A program made the translations under genes and the position numbers. The notes below the pieces were generated by a model that had not been told where the DNA came from, did no database searches, and saw only the letters and a program-made list of their open reading frames with translations. A DNA stretch of 10,993 nucleotides from an uncultured Clostridia bacterium (lineage in GTDB: Bacteria > Bacillota > Clostridia > Oscillospirales > Ruminococcaceae): assembly GCA_947165805.1 (NCBI GenBank), contig CAMVBT010000058.1:1-10993 (forward strand), read 5' to 3'. Shown here one piece after another: positions 1-7,869 of the stretch (position 1 is the first letter of the stretch; each line of letters begins with the position of its first letter).

Positions 1-3000
1 CGTTCGCGCAGAGAGCGTCGAGCGCTTCTCCCGTTCTGTCGGGAGGCGTCGCGAAGTCGATAAGCTCCATGGCTTTGTGATATGCGTCGCCGCGGCTCTT
101 TCCCGTGAGCAGGGACTTTTCTCCGGCTTTCAGGAATGACGGCACACGCAGCACGCGGAACGCCGTATCGTCGGGGCGGTCATCGGCCATGACGTTCTTC
201 ACGCCGATCTGTGTGGCGGTGAACTTCGCCGGGAGCCGCGCCGAGTCACGGTACGCGTAACCGGGGTCGATATCTATGCTGTCCGCCGCTTCCGGGGCGT
301 TGTCCTCCGGGGCGGCGTCTTCGTTTCCGGAGGCGGCTTCGATCTCCTCCGCCTCGTATGCCGCGAATGTTATCGGTGAGTCGTCGCCCGCCGCCTCGCA
401 GCTTGTCCTTATCCAGCCCCAATGGCTGTCGTTGATGTTTTTCGGCGGGTTCGGAACGGTGATTATCAGCTTCTCCCGCGCACGGGTGACTGCGACGTAC
501 AGCAGTCTCATCGACTCGCTGAGCTCCAGCCTTTTGTATTCCTCGGCTATTGTCCTGTCGAGGAAGTTTTCTATTCTGAGCAGATGATCCTTGTCTCTTA
601 CCGTCATTCCGATACCGAGACCGGCATCGCAGATGATATTCGGGTCATCGCGTCTGACGCCGGGTCTTGACGGCAGGTTCACCATGAAGCATACCGGAAA
701 TTCGAGCCCCTTCGAGCCGTGTACGGTCATTATGCGCACTGCATCGACGGCGCGGCTGTCGCCCTCGGCCTTGACCAGCTTTATCTTTCGGCGCCGCAGG
801 GTCTCGAGATAGCGCAGGAAGTCGTAAAGCCCCGCGCTCTCACCGCCGGGGAAGCTCTCGGCGTAGTGCGGCATCAGGCGCAGGTTGGCGAGCTTCTTGC
901 GGCCGCTCCTTTCAGCCTCGAACGACGGCAGTATCATGCTTTCGTCGCATATCCTGCGTATCAGCCGGGCAGGGGAGTTCTCCGCCGCGAAGGCGCGGTA
1001 GTCCTCGAGCTCCCGCAGCACCGCGGCTGCTTTCTCGTTCTTCGGCGCGTATTCTTTCAGTCCCGTCCAGAGGTGCAGGTGCCTGCTCCTGCCGCAGAGG
1101 GCGGTATTTTCGAGCTCCGCGTCGGTGAGGCTGTACGGCGGCGCGGACAGTACGGCGGCAAGCTCCTCCCCGTCGGGCAGGGGGCTGTCCGGGCAGGCGG
1201 CTTTCAGCCTGCCGAGGATATCGGCGTAAGCCTTGTCGAGCTTTGCCCTGACTTTAAGCCCGTTCAGCAGGCTGTAACGGCCGGTGAGCTTTATTTCCGC
1301 CAGCTCGTCCGCGCTCAGTCTGTACGGCTCGCGCATCAGCACCGCGGCAAGGTCCTCGTCGCGGTAGGGGTCGTCGATGACCCGCAGCAGCGCGAGCAGA
1401 TAGCGGACTTCCTCGAGGTCCGTGTATTCCTCGTCGTCCTTCGCCTCGCCCGGTATGCCCGCCTCGTCGAGAGCGTTGGTATATACCCGCGCGTAGTTTG
1501 TGTAGCTGCGCATGATGATCGCGAAATCCCCGTAACGGCAGGGGCGCAGGCCTCCGTTCCCGTCGGACACGGGGAAGCCGTCCGCGACCATTTTCTTTAT
1601 TCGGTCCGCGACATACTTTGCTTCCGCGCGGCGGGCTTCGGTATCGTCGCCGGCGTATATCTCGATGAACTCTGTGCGGTTGTCGCCGGTGTCGGGAGTG
1701 TATTTCGCCCCGAACACCAGCTTGCAGCTGTCGTTGTAATCGACATCGCCGAGCTCTTTGGTCATGCAGGCTCCGAATATCGTATTTGCGGTGTTTATCA
1801 CGGACACGCGGCTGCGGAAGTTCCTGTTGAGCGGTATGGCTTCAAAGTCCGGGTCGTCCTCCGACAGCCTGCTGAACACCAGCGGGTCGGCGCCGCGGAA
1901 ACGGTATATCGACTGCTTCAGGTCGCCCACGAAGAACAGGTTCTTCTTGTCCCGCGATATCAGCCGGTACAGCTCGTACTGCACCTCGTTGCTGTCCTGG
2001 AACTCATCGACTATGATGACCTTTATCGTTCCGGCTATCTCCCGCGCGACGGGGCTTTGTGAGCTTTCGGCGCCGGGGCCGGCTGCGGGGTCGGGACTTT
2101 CACGCAGTATGCCGAGCATGATATGCTCAAGGTCGTCGAAATCAAGTCCTCCGAGCTCCGCTTTCCGCGCCGAGTAGTCGTCCTCGAAGCGCTTTTCGAG
2201 CTCAAGCAGGGCTTCGAGCACCGGCGCGCAGGTCTTCATATCCTCATCGAACGGCCTCAGCTCGGAGGTGCTCTTCGCCAGCGCCTTGCAGTCGGCTTTC
2301 AGCTGTGCTATGAGGACTTTCATCTCCTCGGACGGTACCTGCTTCGAGGTCGTGTTGAGGTCTATTATCTTTTTCTTTCCCGAAGCGTCGGGAGTTTTTG
2401 CCGCTGCCGCGAACGCCGAGTTTGCGGCTTTAAGTTTTTCGCGGAAGTCCGGCGCTCCCCATACCGCCGCGTCGTAAGCGCCGAGCAGCTTTTCCCATAC
2501 CTCGCCCACCGGCTCCATGGGGTTCGCATCAAGAGCCCTGCCCTTTGCGGGCGCGGAGGGTGCCTGTCTTGTCAGCGGGACGAGGGCTTTTATGTTCGCG
2601 CGTATATTGCCGAGCACATCTGCGATCTCGGCCCTGACTCTCTCGTTAAAGAGCTTTCGTATCTTTCCGTCATAGCTCGCAGGGTCCTTGTAGTAGCCCA
2701 GCCACCTGCCGAAGAAAGCGTCCGGGTCGGGGGTCTTGCGGGAGAACCGGTACAGGTAATCCGTCATCGCCTCGATGCTGTCGTCGTTTTCGCCGGCGTA
2801 CCAGCCGTACAGCAGCTCGCGTTTCTCCGCGTCCTCCGGAGCTTCGCAGAACTTCTCCATGACGGCTTTCATCGCCTGCGCCTTGAGCAGATCGGTCTGC
2901 GAAGCGTCCAGCACCCTGAAATCCGGGCGCAGTCCGGCGGCATTGCTGTACCGCCGCAGGAGCTCGGCGCACAGTGCGTGGGTCGTACTGATATGCGCGT

Positions 3001-3337
3001 CACGCAGCCGGAGCTGCTGCTCCGCGATAAGCTCCCTGTCCGCCGCGGAAGTTGCCGGCTCCGCGGCGAGCGCCTCAAGGGACGCTTCTATCCTTGCTTT
3101 TATCTCGGCGGCGGCGGCGTTCGTGAAGGTGGTAACCACCATTTCGTCGGCATATACAGGCTCCGTGCGCGTGATATTGCCGTTTTCGTCCTCGGCTGTG
3201 CCCATTAGCAGCCGGGTTATGCGCTCGACGAGCACGGCGGTCTTGCCGCTTCCCGCGGCTGCGGTCACTATGCCCGCCCTGCCGCGGTGGCCTATCGCCC
3301 TGAGCTGTTCGGCCGACCAGCTGAATTTATCCGCCAT
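1..3337 (-). CDS. addA: ATP-dependent helicase/nuclease subunit A (AddA), 3' end beyond window
   Basis: Large subunit of the AddAB helicase-nuclease, which resects double-strand DNA breaks for RecA loading in the cytoplasm. The frame is open from the ATG at 3337 to the left edge (1112 residues seen; the family is usually about 1200-1250). UvrD/Rep-type superfamily 1 motifs occur in order: Q-motif Q11, Walker A AAAGSGKT at 26-33, DFDDLEH just before motif II, Walker B DEFQD at 444-448, GDLKQSIYRFRG, LNRNFRS, HGSKGLEFP around 873-881, and YVAVTRAREK around 947-956. An acidic low-complexity linker (about 994-1026) leads into the nuclease domain, whose first signature RGDAYH (H1087) is visible. 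The catalytic Asp/Lys residues of the RecB-like nuclease lie outside the window. A second low-complexity insert (413-431) precedes motif II. The start is supported by GGGAG ten bases upstream. It begins 4 bp after the response-regulator stop, so the two are probably co-transcribed; addB is not adjacent upstream. Confidence 0.97.
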   Translation of the reverse strand, partial: MADKFSWSAEQLRAIGHRGRAGIVTAAAGSGKTAVLVERITRLLMGTAEDENGNITRTEPVYADEMVVTTFTNAAAAEIKARIEASLEALAAEPATSAADRELIAEQQLRLRDAHISTTHALCAELLRRYSNAAGLRPDFRVLDASQTDLLKAQAMKAVMEKFCEAPEDAEKRELLYGWYAGENDDSIEAMTDYLYRFSRKTPDPDAFFGRWLGYYKDPASYDGKIRKLFNERVRAEIADVLGNIRANIKALVPLTRQAPSAPAKGRALDANPMEPVGEVWEKLLGAYDAAVWGAPDFREKLKAANSAFAAAAKTPDASGKKKIIDLNTTSKQVPSEEMKVLIAQLKADCKALAKSTSELRPFDEDMKTCAPVLEALLELEKRFEDDYSARKAELGGLDFDDLEHIMLGILRESPDPAAGPGAESSQSPVAREIAGTIKVIIVDEFQDSNEVQYELYRLISRDKKNLFFVGDLKQSIYRFRGADPLVFSRLSEDDPDFEAIPLNRNFRSRVSVINTANTIFGACMTKELGDVDYNDSCKLVFGAKYTPDTGDNRTEFIEIYAGDDTEARRAEAKYVADRIKKMVADGFPVSDGNGGLRPCRYGDFAIIMRSYTNYARVYTNALDEAGIPGEAKDDEEYTDLEEVRYLLALLRVIDDPYRDEDLAAVLMREPYRLSADELAEIKLTGRYSLLNGLKVRAKLDKAYADILGRLKAACPDSPLPDGEELAAVLSAPPYSLTDAELENTALCGRSRHLHLWTGLKEYAPKNEKAAAVLRELEDYRAFAAENSPARLIRRICDESMILPSFEAERSGRKKLANLRLMPHYAESFPGGESAGLYDFLRYLETLRRRKIKLVKAEGDSRAVDAVRIMTVHGSKGLEFPVCFMVNLPSRPGVRRDDPNIICDAGLGIGMTVRDKDHLLRIENFLDRTIAEEYKRLELSESMRLLYVAVTRAREKLIITVPNPPKNINDSHWGWIRTSCEAAGDDSPITFAAYEAEEIEAASGNEDAAPEDNAPEAADSIDIDPGYAYRDSARLPAKFTATQIGVKNVMADDRPDDTAFRVLRVPSFLKAGEKSLLTGKSRGDAYHKAMELIDFATPPDRTGEALDALCAN

Positions 3338-3341
3338 TATA

Positions 3342-4031
3342 TCATGTCTCCCGATCGGTGTTGTCTTCGCAGAGCATATAGCCTATGCCTCTTGCGGCCT
3401 TTATAGCGGCGTTCCCGCCTACGCCTGCTATCTTCTTGCGCAGTCCCGAGATATTCACCCAGACGACGTTTATCTCCGCTTCGCTCTCATAGCCCCATAT
3501 CTTCTCCATGAAGCGCTCCGCCGATATCGCCTGACCGGGGTTCATCATCATCATTTCGAGCATCTGGAACTCCTTGTTCGCGAGGACCGCGCTGCCGCCG
3601 GGTCCCGCAAGGCTGTGGTCACCGCGGCTGAGCGAAATATTGCCGAATTTAAGCAGGTTGTCGGTGAGCTCCGGCTGTCTGCGGGTCATAGCGCGCAGAC
3701 GCGCAAGAAGCTCCTTTGCGTTGAAGGGCTTGGTCATATAGTCGTCCGCGCCGCTGTCGAGGCCTTCGACCTTGTCGTCGGTCTCGCTTTTCGCCGTGAG
3801 CATCATCACGGGGATCGTGATGCCCTCGGCGCGCGCTTTTTTCAGGACTGTTATACCGTCCATTTTCGGCATCATGATATCGAGCACGGCGCAGTCATAG
3901 TTGCCGGCCGTCAGATAGTCGAGAGCGTCACGGCCGTCGTAGACCGCGTCCACAGAATAACCGCTGTGGGACAGTATCGCAACGAGGGCATCGGACAATG
4001 TCCGTTCGTCCTCCGCAAGCAGAATTCTCAT
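3342..4031 (-). CDS. OmpR/PhoB-family response regulator transcription factor, no adjacent kinase
   Basis: A 229-residue two-component response regulator. The N-terminal receiver domain (about 1-115) has the acidic pocket E7/D8, phosphoacceptor D51 within VLDIMMP, switch T79, Y98 and invariant K101 followed by PF. The C-terminal winged-helix domain (about 130-226) has the NISGLRKKI recognition helix and a GIGYML hairpin, the usual form for DNA binding as a phosphorylated dimer. Length and residues are all canonical, so it should be phosphorylatable. The start at ATG 4031 is supported by GGAGG seven bases upstream. No histidine kinase gene flanks it: a divergent ATPase lies upstream and addA 4 bp downstream. 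It may be an orphan served by a remote kinase. Its targets are unknown; its own promoter region, shared with the divergent P-type ATPase gene, is a plausible one (inference). Confidence 0.96.
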   Translation of the reverse strand: MRILLAEDERTLSDALVAILSHSGYSVDAVYDGRDALDYLTAGNYDCAVLDIMMPKMDGITVLKKARAEGITIPVMMLTAKSETDDKVEGLDSGADDYMTKPFNAKELLARLRAMTRRQPELTDNLLKFGNISLSRGDHSLAGPGGSAVLANKEFQMLEMMMMNPGQAISAERFMEKIWGYESEAEINVVWVNISGLRKKIAGVGGNAAIKAARGIGYMLCEDNTDRET

Positions 4032-4063
4032 ACCCGTTCCTCCGTACTTTTTTATATATCATA

Positions 4064-4092
4064 ATCATACCAAATCCCGCGGACAATGTCAA
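4064..4092 (-). promoter_or_regulatory. Leftward sigma-A promoter for response regulator-addA
   Basis: Reading leftward, a perfect -35 TTGACA (4092-4087) is followed after exactly 17 bp by TATGAT (4069-4064), one mismatch from the -10 consensus. Transcription should start near 4057, leaving a leader of about 26 bases before the response-regulator ATG. Since addA starts 4 bp after the regulator, this is the likely promoter for both. It lies back-to-back with the rightward ATPase promoter; the two -35 boxes are separated by 37 bp. Confidence 0.85.
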
Positions 4093-4129
4093 CAGTATCC
4101 CGGATATCTGTCCCAAATTATGTCCGGAT

Positions 4130-4158
4130 TTGACAACGCGGAGAAATTGTGATATAAT
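4130..4158 (+). promoter_or_regulatory. Rightward sigma-A promoter for P-type ATPase-rnhA
   Basis: Perfect TTGACA (4130-4135), a 17 bp spacer, then perfect TATAAT (4153-4158) preceded by an extended -10 TG (4150-4151). Transcription should start near 4165, giving a leader of about 54 bases. This is a full-consensus promoter, so unless repressed it is expected to be strong. It is divergent from the response-regulator promoter and could be co-regulated with it through the shared 37 bp between the -35 boxes. Confidence 0.9.
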
Positions 4159-4218
4159 ACTCTGGATAATGACAGCTTTCTTTCCCGTATAATATAAAGC
4201 GAATGGAGCAGAGGATAT

Positions 4219-6585
4219 ATGACAGAGACAGACATACAGAACGGCCTGTCCCCGGAGGAAGCCGCGAAGCGTGCTGCCGAGGGCAGAGTGAACGGCAGCG
4301 CAGAGATAAAGACAAAGTCCGTGTCCCAGATCATACGCGACAATACGCTTACGTTCTTCAACTTCCTGAACATTGTGCTGGTGACGCTGGTATTTGTTTT
4401 CAGCAAGGACATAAACGATATAAAGAATGCCATGTTCATCGCGATAATCTTCTGCAATACCGGCATCGGCATATTCCAGGAGATACGCGCCAAGCGCACC
4501 ATAGACCGCCTGACGCTGATATCCGCGCCGAAAGCCCACGTCATACGCGGAGGCACCGAGACAGAGATACTCAATTCGGAGATAGTCGAGGGCGATCTGA
4601 CCGTGTTCCGCGCGGGTATGCAGGCGTGCGCGGACAGCCGCGTGGTATGGGGAGACTGTGAGGTCAACGAGAGCCTTATCACCGGCGAGAGCGACCCCGT
4701 CAACAAGCGCTGCGGCGATATGATACTCTCCGGGAGCTTCATCGTCAGCGGCGAGGTGCGGGCTGTCGCCGAAAAGCTCGGCGCGGACAGCTTCGCCAAC
4801 AAGATAACGAGCGGCGCGAAGTACCTCAAAAAAGCCGAGTCCAAGATGATGAACGCGATAAACAGCATACTCAAGGGCATATCCATAATCATTATCCCGC
4901 TCATGCTGCTCCAGATAGCAAACGGCGTGTTCTGGGCAAAGCCCGAGCAGACCTTCAACGACGCAGTGCTGAGCTCCGTCGCCGCTATAATTGCCATGAT
5001 ACCCGAGGGACTTGTGCTGCTGACGAGCGTGGTGCTCGCGGTCAGCGCGATACGCCTCGCGCAGAACAATACGCTGGTGCAGAACCTTTACTGCATCGAG
5101 ACTCTCGCGAGAGTCGACGTGCTCTGCCTCGACAAGACCGGCACCATAACCGAGGGCAGTATGCAGGTCGCGGAAACGATGTGCCTCGACTGTACCGAGG
5201 AGGAGCTGAACGAGGGCATGACCGCGCTGGCGTGCGCCCTGTCCGACACCAATCCGACCTTCGAGGCGGTGAAGGAGCACTGGAGCGGCGAGTCGGCGCT
5301 GAAAGCCGCGGAGACCGTGCCGTTCTCGTCCGCGAGAAAGTGGAGCGGCGCGTACTTCGGAGAAAACGGCACCTACGTCATGGGCGCGGGTGAGTTCATA
5401 CTCGGAGAGCGCTTCGCACCGCTGAAAAAGACCGCCGAGGACTTCGCGGCAGGCGGCAGGCGCGTCATCATGCTGGCAAAGGCGGCTTCACCGTTCGGCG
5501 GCAAGGAGCTGCCCGCGGACATAAAGCCCCTCGCCTTTATCGCGATAACCGACAAGATACGCGCCGAGGCTCCCGCGACGCTGAAATACTTCGCGGAGCA
5601 GGACGTTGACATCAAGATAATCTCCGGCGACAACCCGCTGACCGTAAGCTGCGTCGCGCAGAAGGCGGGCGTTAAGAACGCCGACAGATACATCGACGCC
5701 TCGACGGTCGAGAATATCGGCGAGGTCGTGGACGACTATACGATATTCGGGCGAGTCACGCCTCCGCAGAAGCTCGAGCTCGTCAAGGCCCTCAAAGCCA
5801 AGGGACACACGGTCGGCATGACCGGCGACGGCGTGAACGACGTTCTCGCGCTGAAGGAGGCCGACTGCTCGATAGCTATGCAGAGCGGCAGCGAGGCGGC
5901 AAGAAACGTATCGAACCTCGTGCTGCTCGACAGCAACTTCGCCTCAATGCCCAAGGTCGTTGCCGAGGGCAGACGCTCGATAAACAACGTCGAGCGCTCG
6001 GCTTCGCTGTTCCTGTCAAAGACGACTTACAGCGTGCTGTTCGCGGTGATCTTCGTCATAATACAGACGGCTTTCCCGTTCAAGCCTATACAGGTCACGC
6101 TGATAAACACGCTGTGCATAGGACTTCCGAGCTTCCTGCTCGCGCTGCAGCCCAATAAGGAGCTGGTGCGCGGCTCGTTCATCTCGAACGTCATACGAAA
6201 AGCCGTACCCAACGGCGTATCGGCTGTGATCGCGCTTATGGTCGGGCTTGCATGGTGCAGGAGCGCCGGCTTCACCCAGGCGCAGATCAGCACCGTGCTC
6301 GCTTACGTTCTCGGAGCCGTTTCGTTCATGATAGTGCTGCTCGCCTGCGACCCGATGAGACCGTGGAAGATAGGCATGATGGCGGGACTTATAGGACTGT
6401 TCCTCTTCGGGAGCCTCTATCTCGGCTGGTTCTTCTCTTATGTTCCGTTCACCGAGGAAATGCTCATGGTGACGACCGTTGTGGTCGCCTGCGGAGCGGT
6501 TTTCACTCTGCTGTTCAATATGAGCGTGAACAGGATAATAGATATAATACAGAAAAAACGGAAAGAAAAGAAGGGTACTGCCTGA
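4219..6585 (+). CDS. CtpE-like P-type cation-transporting ATPase
   Basis: A 788-residue membrane pump that uses ATP hydrolysis through a phospho-aspartate intermediate to move a cation. Visible motifs: actuator-domain TGES (155-158), M4 PEGL (262-265), phosphorylation site DKTGT with D305, nucleotide-domain KWSG (374-377), and hinge GDN (470-472) and TGDGVND (535-541). About ten membrane segments are suggested: two near 44-86, two near 218-280, and about six from 600 to 770. The N-terminus lacks metal-binding CxxC motifs, arguing against a heavy-metal P1B pump. The sequence around the phosphorylation site (LARVDVLCLDKTGTITEG) resembles the actinobacterial CtpE group, for which calcium uptake has been proposed. 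In M6 the SERCA-type Ca2+-ligand Asp is replaced (N630...I634-GLP), so the ion is uncertain. The start follows GGAG/AGAGG. The stop abuts the rnhA start, so they form an operon. Confidence 0.93.
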   Translation: MTETDIQNGLSPEEAAKRAAEGRVNGSAEIKTKSVSQIIRDNTLTFFNFLNIVLVTLVFVFSKDINDIKNAMFIAIIFCNTGIGIFQEIRAKRTIDRLTLISAPKAHVIRGGTETEILNSEIVEGDLTVFRAGMQACADSRVVWGDCEVNESLITGESDPVNKRCGDMILSGSFIVSGEVRAVAEKLGADSFANKITSGAKYLKKAESKMMNAINSILKGISIIIIPLMLLQIANGVFWAKPEQTFNDAVLSSVAAIIAMIPEGLVLLTSVVLAVSAIRLAQNNTLVQNLYCIETLARVDVLCLDKTGTITEGSMQVAETMCLDCTEEELNEGMTALACALSDTNPTFEAVKEHWSGESALKAAETVPFSSARKWSGAYFGENGTYVMGAGEFILGERFAPLKKTAEDFAAGGRRVIMLAKAASPFGGKELPADIKPLAFIAITDKIRAEAPATLKYFAEQDVDIKIISGDNPLTVSCVAQKAGVKNADRYIDASTVENIGEVVDDYTIFGRVTPPQKLELVKALKAKGHTVGMTGDGVNDVLALKEADCSIAMQSGSEAARNVSNLVLLDSNFASMPKVVAEGRRSINNVERSASLFLSKTTYSVLFAVIFVIIQTAFPFKPIQVTLINTLCIGLPSFLLALQPNKELVRGSFISNVIRKAVPNGVSAVIALMVGLAWCRSAGFTQAQISTVLAYVLGAVSFMIVLLACDPMRPWKIGMMAGLIGLFLFGSLYLGWFFSYVPFTEEMLMVTTVVVACGAVFTLLFNMSVNRIIDIIQKKRKEKKGTA

Positions 6586-7035
6586 ATGGAAAAACGACAG
6601 GTCTATATATTCTCGGACGGTGCCTGCTCCGGCAATCCGGGCCCCGGCGGCTACGGCGTGATACTGCGCTGTGACGGCAAAGAGAAGGAGCTCTCCGGCG
6701 GCGAAGCCCGCACCACCAACAACCGTATGGAGCTCATGGGCGTGATAGCGGGGCTCGAGGCGCTGAAATACCCGTGCAGGGTCACCGTGCAGACCGACTC
6801 GCGCTATGTGGTGGACGGCATAGAAAAGGGCTGGGCGAAGTCGTGGCGCAAGCGCGGCTGGATAAAGAGCGACAAGAAGCCCGCTCTGAACCCCGATCTG
6901 TGGGGAAGGCTGCTCGACCTTCTGGATATCCATGAAGTGAACTTCACTTGGATAAAGGGCCACGCCGGCCACGAAGAAAACGAGCGCTGCGACAGGCTCG
7001 CGGTGGCTCAGAGAGACATATATTCGGAAAAGTAA
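6586..7035 (+). CDS. rnhA: Ribonuclease HI
   Basis: A 149-residue cytoplasmic endonuclease that cuts the RNA strand of RNA:DNA hybrids, such as R-loops and Okazaki primers, with Mg2+ or Mn2+. It matches bacterial RNase HI over its full length: [13 protein letters not shown] at 10-22 with catalytic D11, NNRMEL with E49, TDSRYV with D71, the WIKGHAGH segment with H126, and D136. This is the complete DEDD set plus the catalytic His, shifted by one or two positions from E. coli numbering. The basic handle region (W83 to W92, WRKRGW) used for hybrid binding is present. The ATG directly follows the ATPase TGA with no intervening base; an AAGGG lies within the ATPase 3' end, so translation is probably coupled. 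A strong hairpin begins 6 bases after the stop. Co-transcription with a cation pump is probably organisational rather than functional. Confidence 0.97.
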   Translation: MEKRQVYIFSDGACSGNPGPGGYGVILRCDGKEKELSGGEARTTNNRMELMGVIAGLEALKYPCRVTVQTDSRYVVDGIEKGWAKSWRKRGWIKSDKKPALNPDLWGRLLDLLDIHEVNFTWIKGHAGHEENERCDRLAVAQRDIYSEK

Positions 7036-7040
7036 CAAAT

Positions 7041-7087
7041 ACCTCCGTGCAGGAATAAAATGTAAGAAAGTCCTGCCCGGAGGTTTT
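7041..7087 (+). terminator. Hairpin with U-tract; right arm contains the SD of the ZIP gene
   Basis: A 14-position stem (7041-7054 with 7071-7084) has 13 Watson-Crick pairs and one T/C mismatch (7048/7077). It encloses a 16-base A-rich loop and is followed by TTTT (7084-7087). Placed 6 bases after the rnhA stop, it fits an intrinsic terminator for the ATPase-rnhA transcript. The right arm includes GGAGG (7079-7083), the only good Shine-Dalgarno site for the ATG at 7091, paired to CCTCC at 7042-7046. So the same structure should mask the ZIP ribosome-binding site in any read-through RNA. Whether it acts as terminator, translational switch or both cannot be decided from sequence. Confidence 0.8.
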
Positions 7088-7090
7088 ATT

Positions 7091-7855
7091 ATGGAGCTTG
7101 GAGTCATTGAGGGTATTTTTATACCGTTTTTGGGCACCGCGCTCGGCGCGGCGTGTGTTTTTCTCCTGAAAAGATCATTCAGTAAAGCGCTCGAACGCGT
7201 GCTTACCGGCACCGCCGCCGGAGTTATGACGGCGGCAAGCGTCTGGAGCCTTATAATACCGGCAGTAGAGCGGTGCTCGGACAGCATGGGGCAGTGGGCG
7301 TTCCTGCCGGCTGCCGCGGGCTTTATGGCGGGGATAGTGTTCCTTATGCTGCTCGACAGGCTCATAGAGCGCCTCGGAGCCGGAAAAAGCGCGTCCTCGG
7401 ACAATACCCTCATGCTGATAGCCGTGACCCTGCACAATATCCCCGAGGGTATGGCGGTCGGAGCCGCCTACGCGGGGCTTGTCTGCGGCGGGCATGATGT
7501 TGCGGCTGCGGCTGCGGCGGCACTCGCCGTCGGTATCGCGATACAGAACTTCCCCGAGGGCGCGATCATATCCCTGCCTCTGCGGGCGGGAGGAATGAGC
7601 CGTCCGAAGTCTTTCCTGTACGGCGCGGCATCGGGAGCCGTAGAGCCCATAGGCTCCGCCGTCACCATAGCCGCCGCCGCTCTGGTGATCCCCGCGATGC
7701 CGTATCTGCTGAGCTTCGCGGCGGGAGCCATGATATACGTCACGGTCGCCGATATGATACCCGAGATAGCCTCGGACGGCCATTCCGCAGGAGCGGCGCT
7801 GTCGTTCTCCGTCGGGTTCGTCATAATGATGTCGCTCGATGTGGCTTTGGGATAG
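7091..7855 (+). CDS. ZIP-family divalent metal transporter (GufA-type)
   Basis: A 254-residue polytopic membrane protein with about eight hydrophobic segments, the typical bacterial ZIP size. ZIP proteins move Zn2+, Fe2+, Mn2+ or related ions into the cytoplasm. The paired metal-site signatures are present: HNIPEG in TM4 (H115, E119) and QNFPEG in TM5 (Q152, E156). The Q in the second motif and the following VEPIG (184-188) are typical of the GufA branch. The loop between TM3 and TM4 is short (about 92-106) and lacks the histidine-rich stretch of many eukaryotic ZIPs. The substrate cannot be told from sequence. The ATG is set by GGAGG (7079-7083) seven bases upstream, which lies inside a strong hairpin. 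It is separated from rnhA by 55 bases; expression may depend on read-through or on an unseen promoter. No clear terminator follows; the ECF promoter starts 14 bases after the stop. Confidence 0.93.
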   Translation: MELGVIEGIFIPFLGTALGAACVFLLKRSFSKALERVLTGTAAGVMTAASVWSLIIPAVERCSDSMGQWAFLPAAAGFMAGIVFLMLLDRLIERLGAGKSASSDNTLMLIAVTLHNIPEGMAVGAAYAGLVCGGHDVAAAAAAALAVGIAIQNFPEGAIISLPLRAGGMSRPKSFLYGAASGAVEPIGSAVTIAAAALVIPAMPYLLSFAAGAMIYVTVADMIPEIASDGHSAGAALSFSVGFVIMMSLDVALG

Positions 7856-7869
7856 AGACGTGCCGCCGC

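Noticed and set aside
719..3208. Long plus-strand frames (719-2062 and 2123-3208) opposite addA
   Set aside because: The minus-strand frame carries all AddA helicase motifs continuously; the antisense products have no domain signature and no SD.
4188..4193. A second TATAAT upstream of the ATPase gene
   Set aside because: Seventeen bases upstream there is no -35-like hexamer (GATAAT), while the perfect promoter at 4130-4158 already explains transcription.
2775..5280. Open frames 2775-4064 (+) and 3928-5280 (-) crossing gene boundaries
   Set aside because: They overlap the response regulator, its promoter region and the ATPase, whose frames have complete family motifs. The composition of the translated products is typical of shadow frames.
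6016..7437. A 473-codon minus-strand frame opposite the ATPase end, rnhA and the ZIP start
   Set aside because: It spans three unrelated sense genes and the hairpin, which is incompatible with a real conserved gene; no SD or domain is visible.
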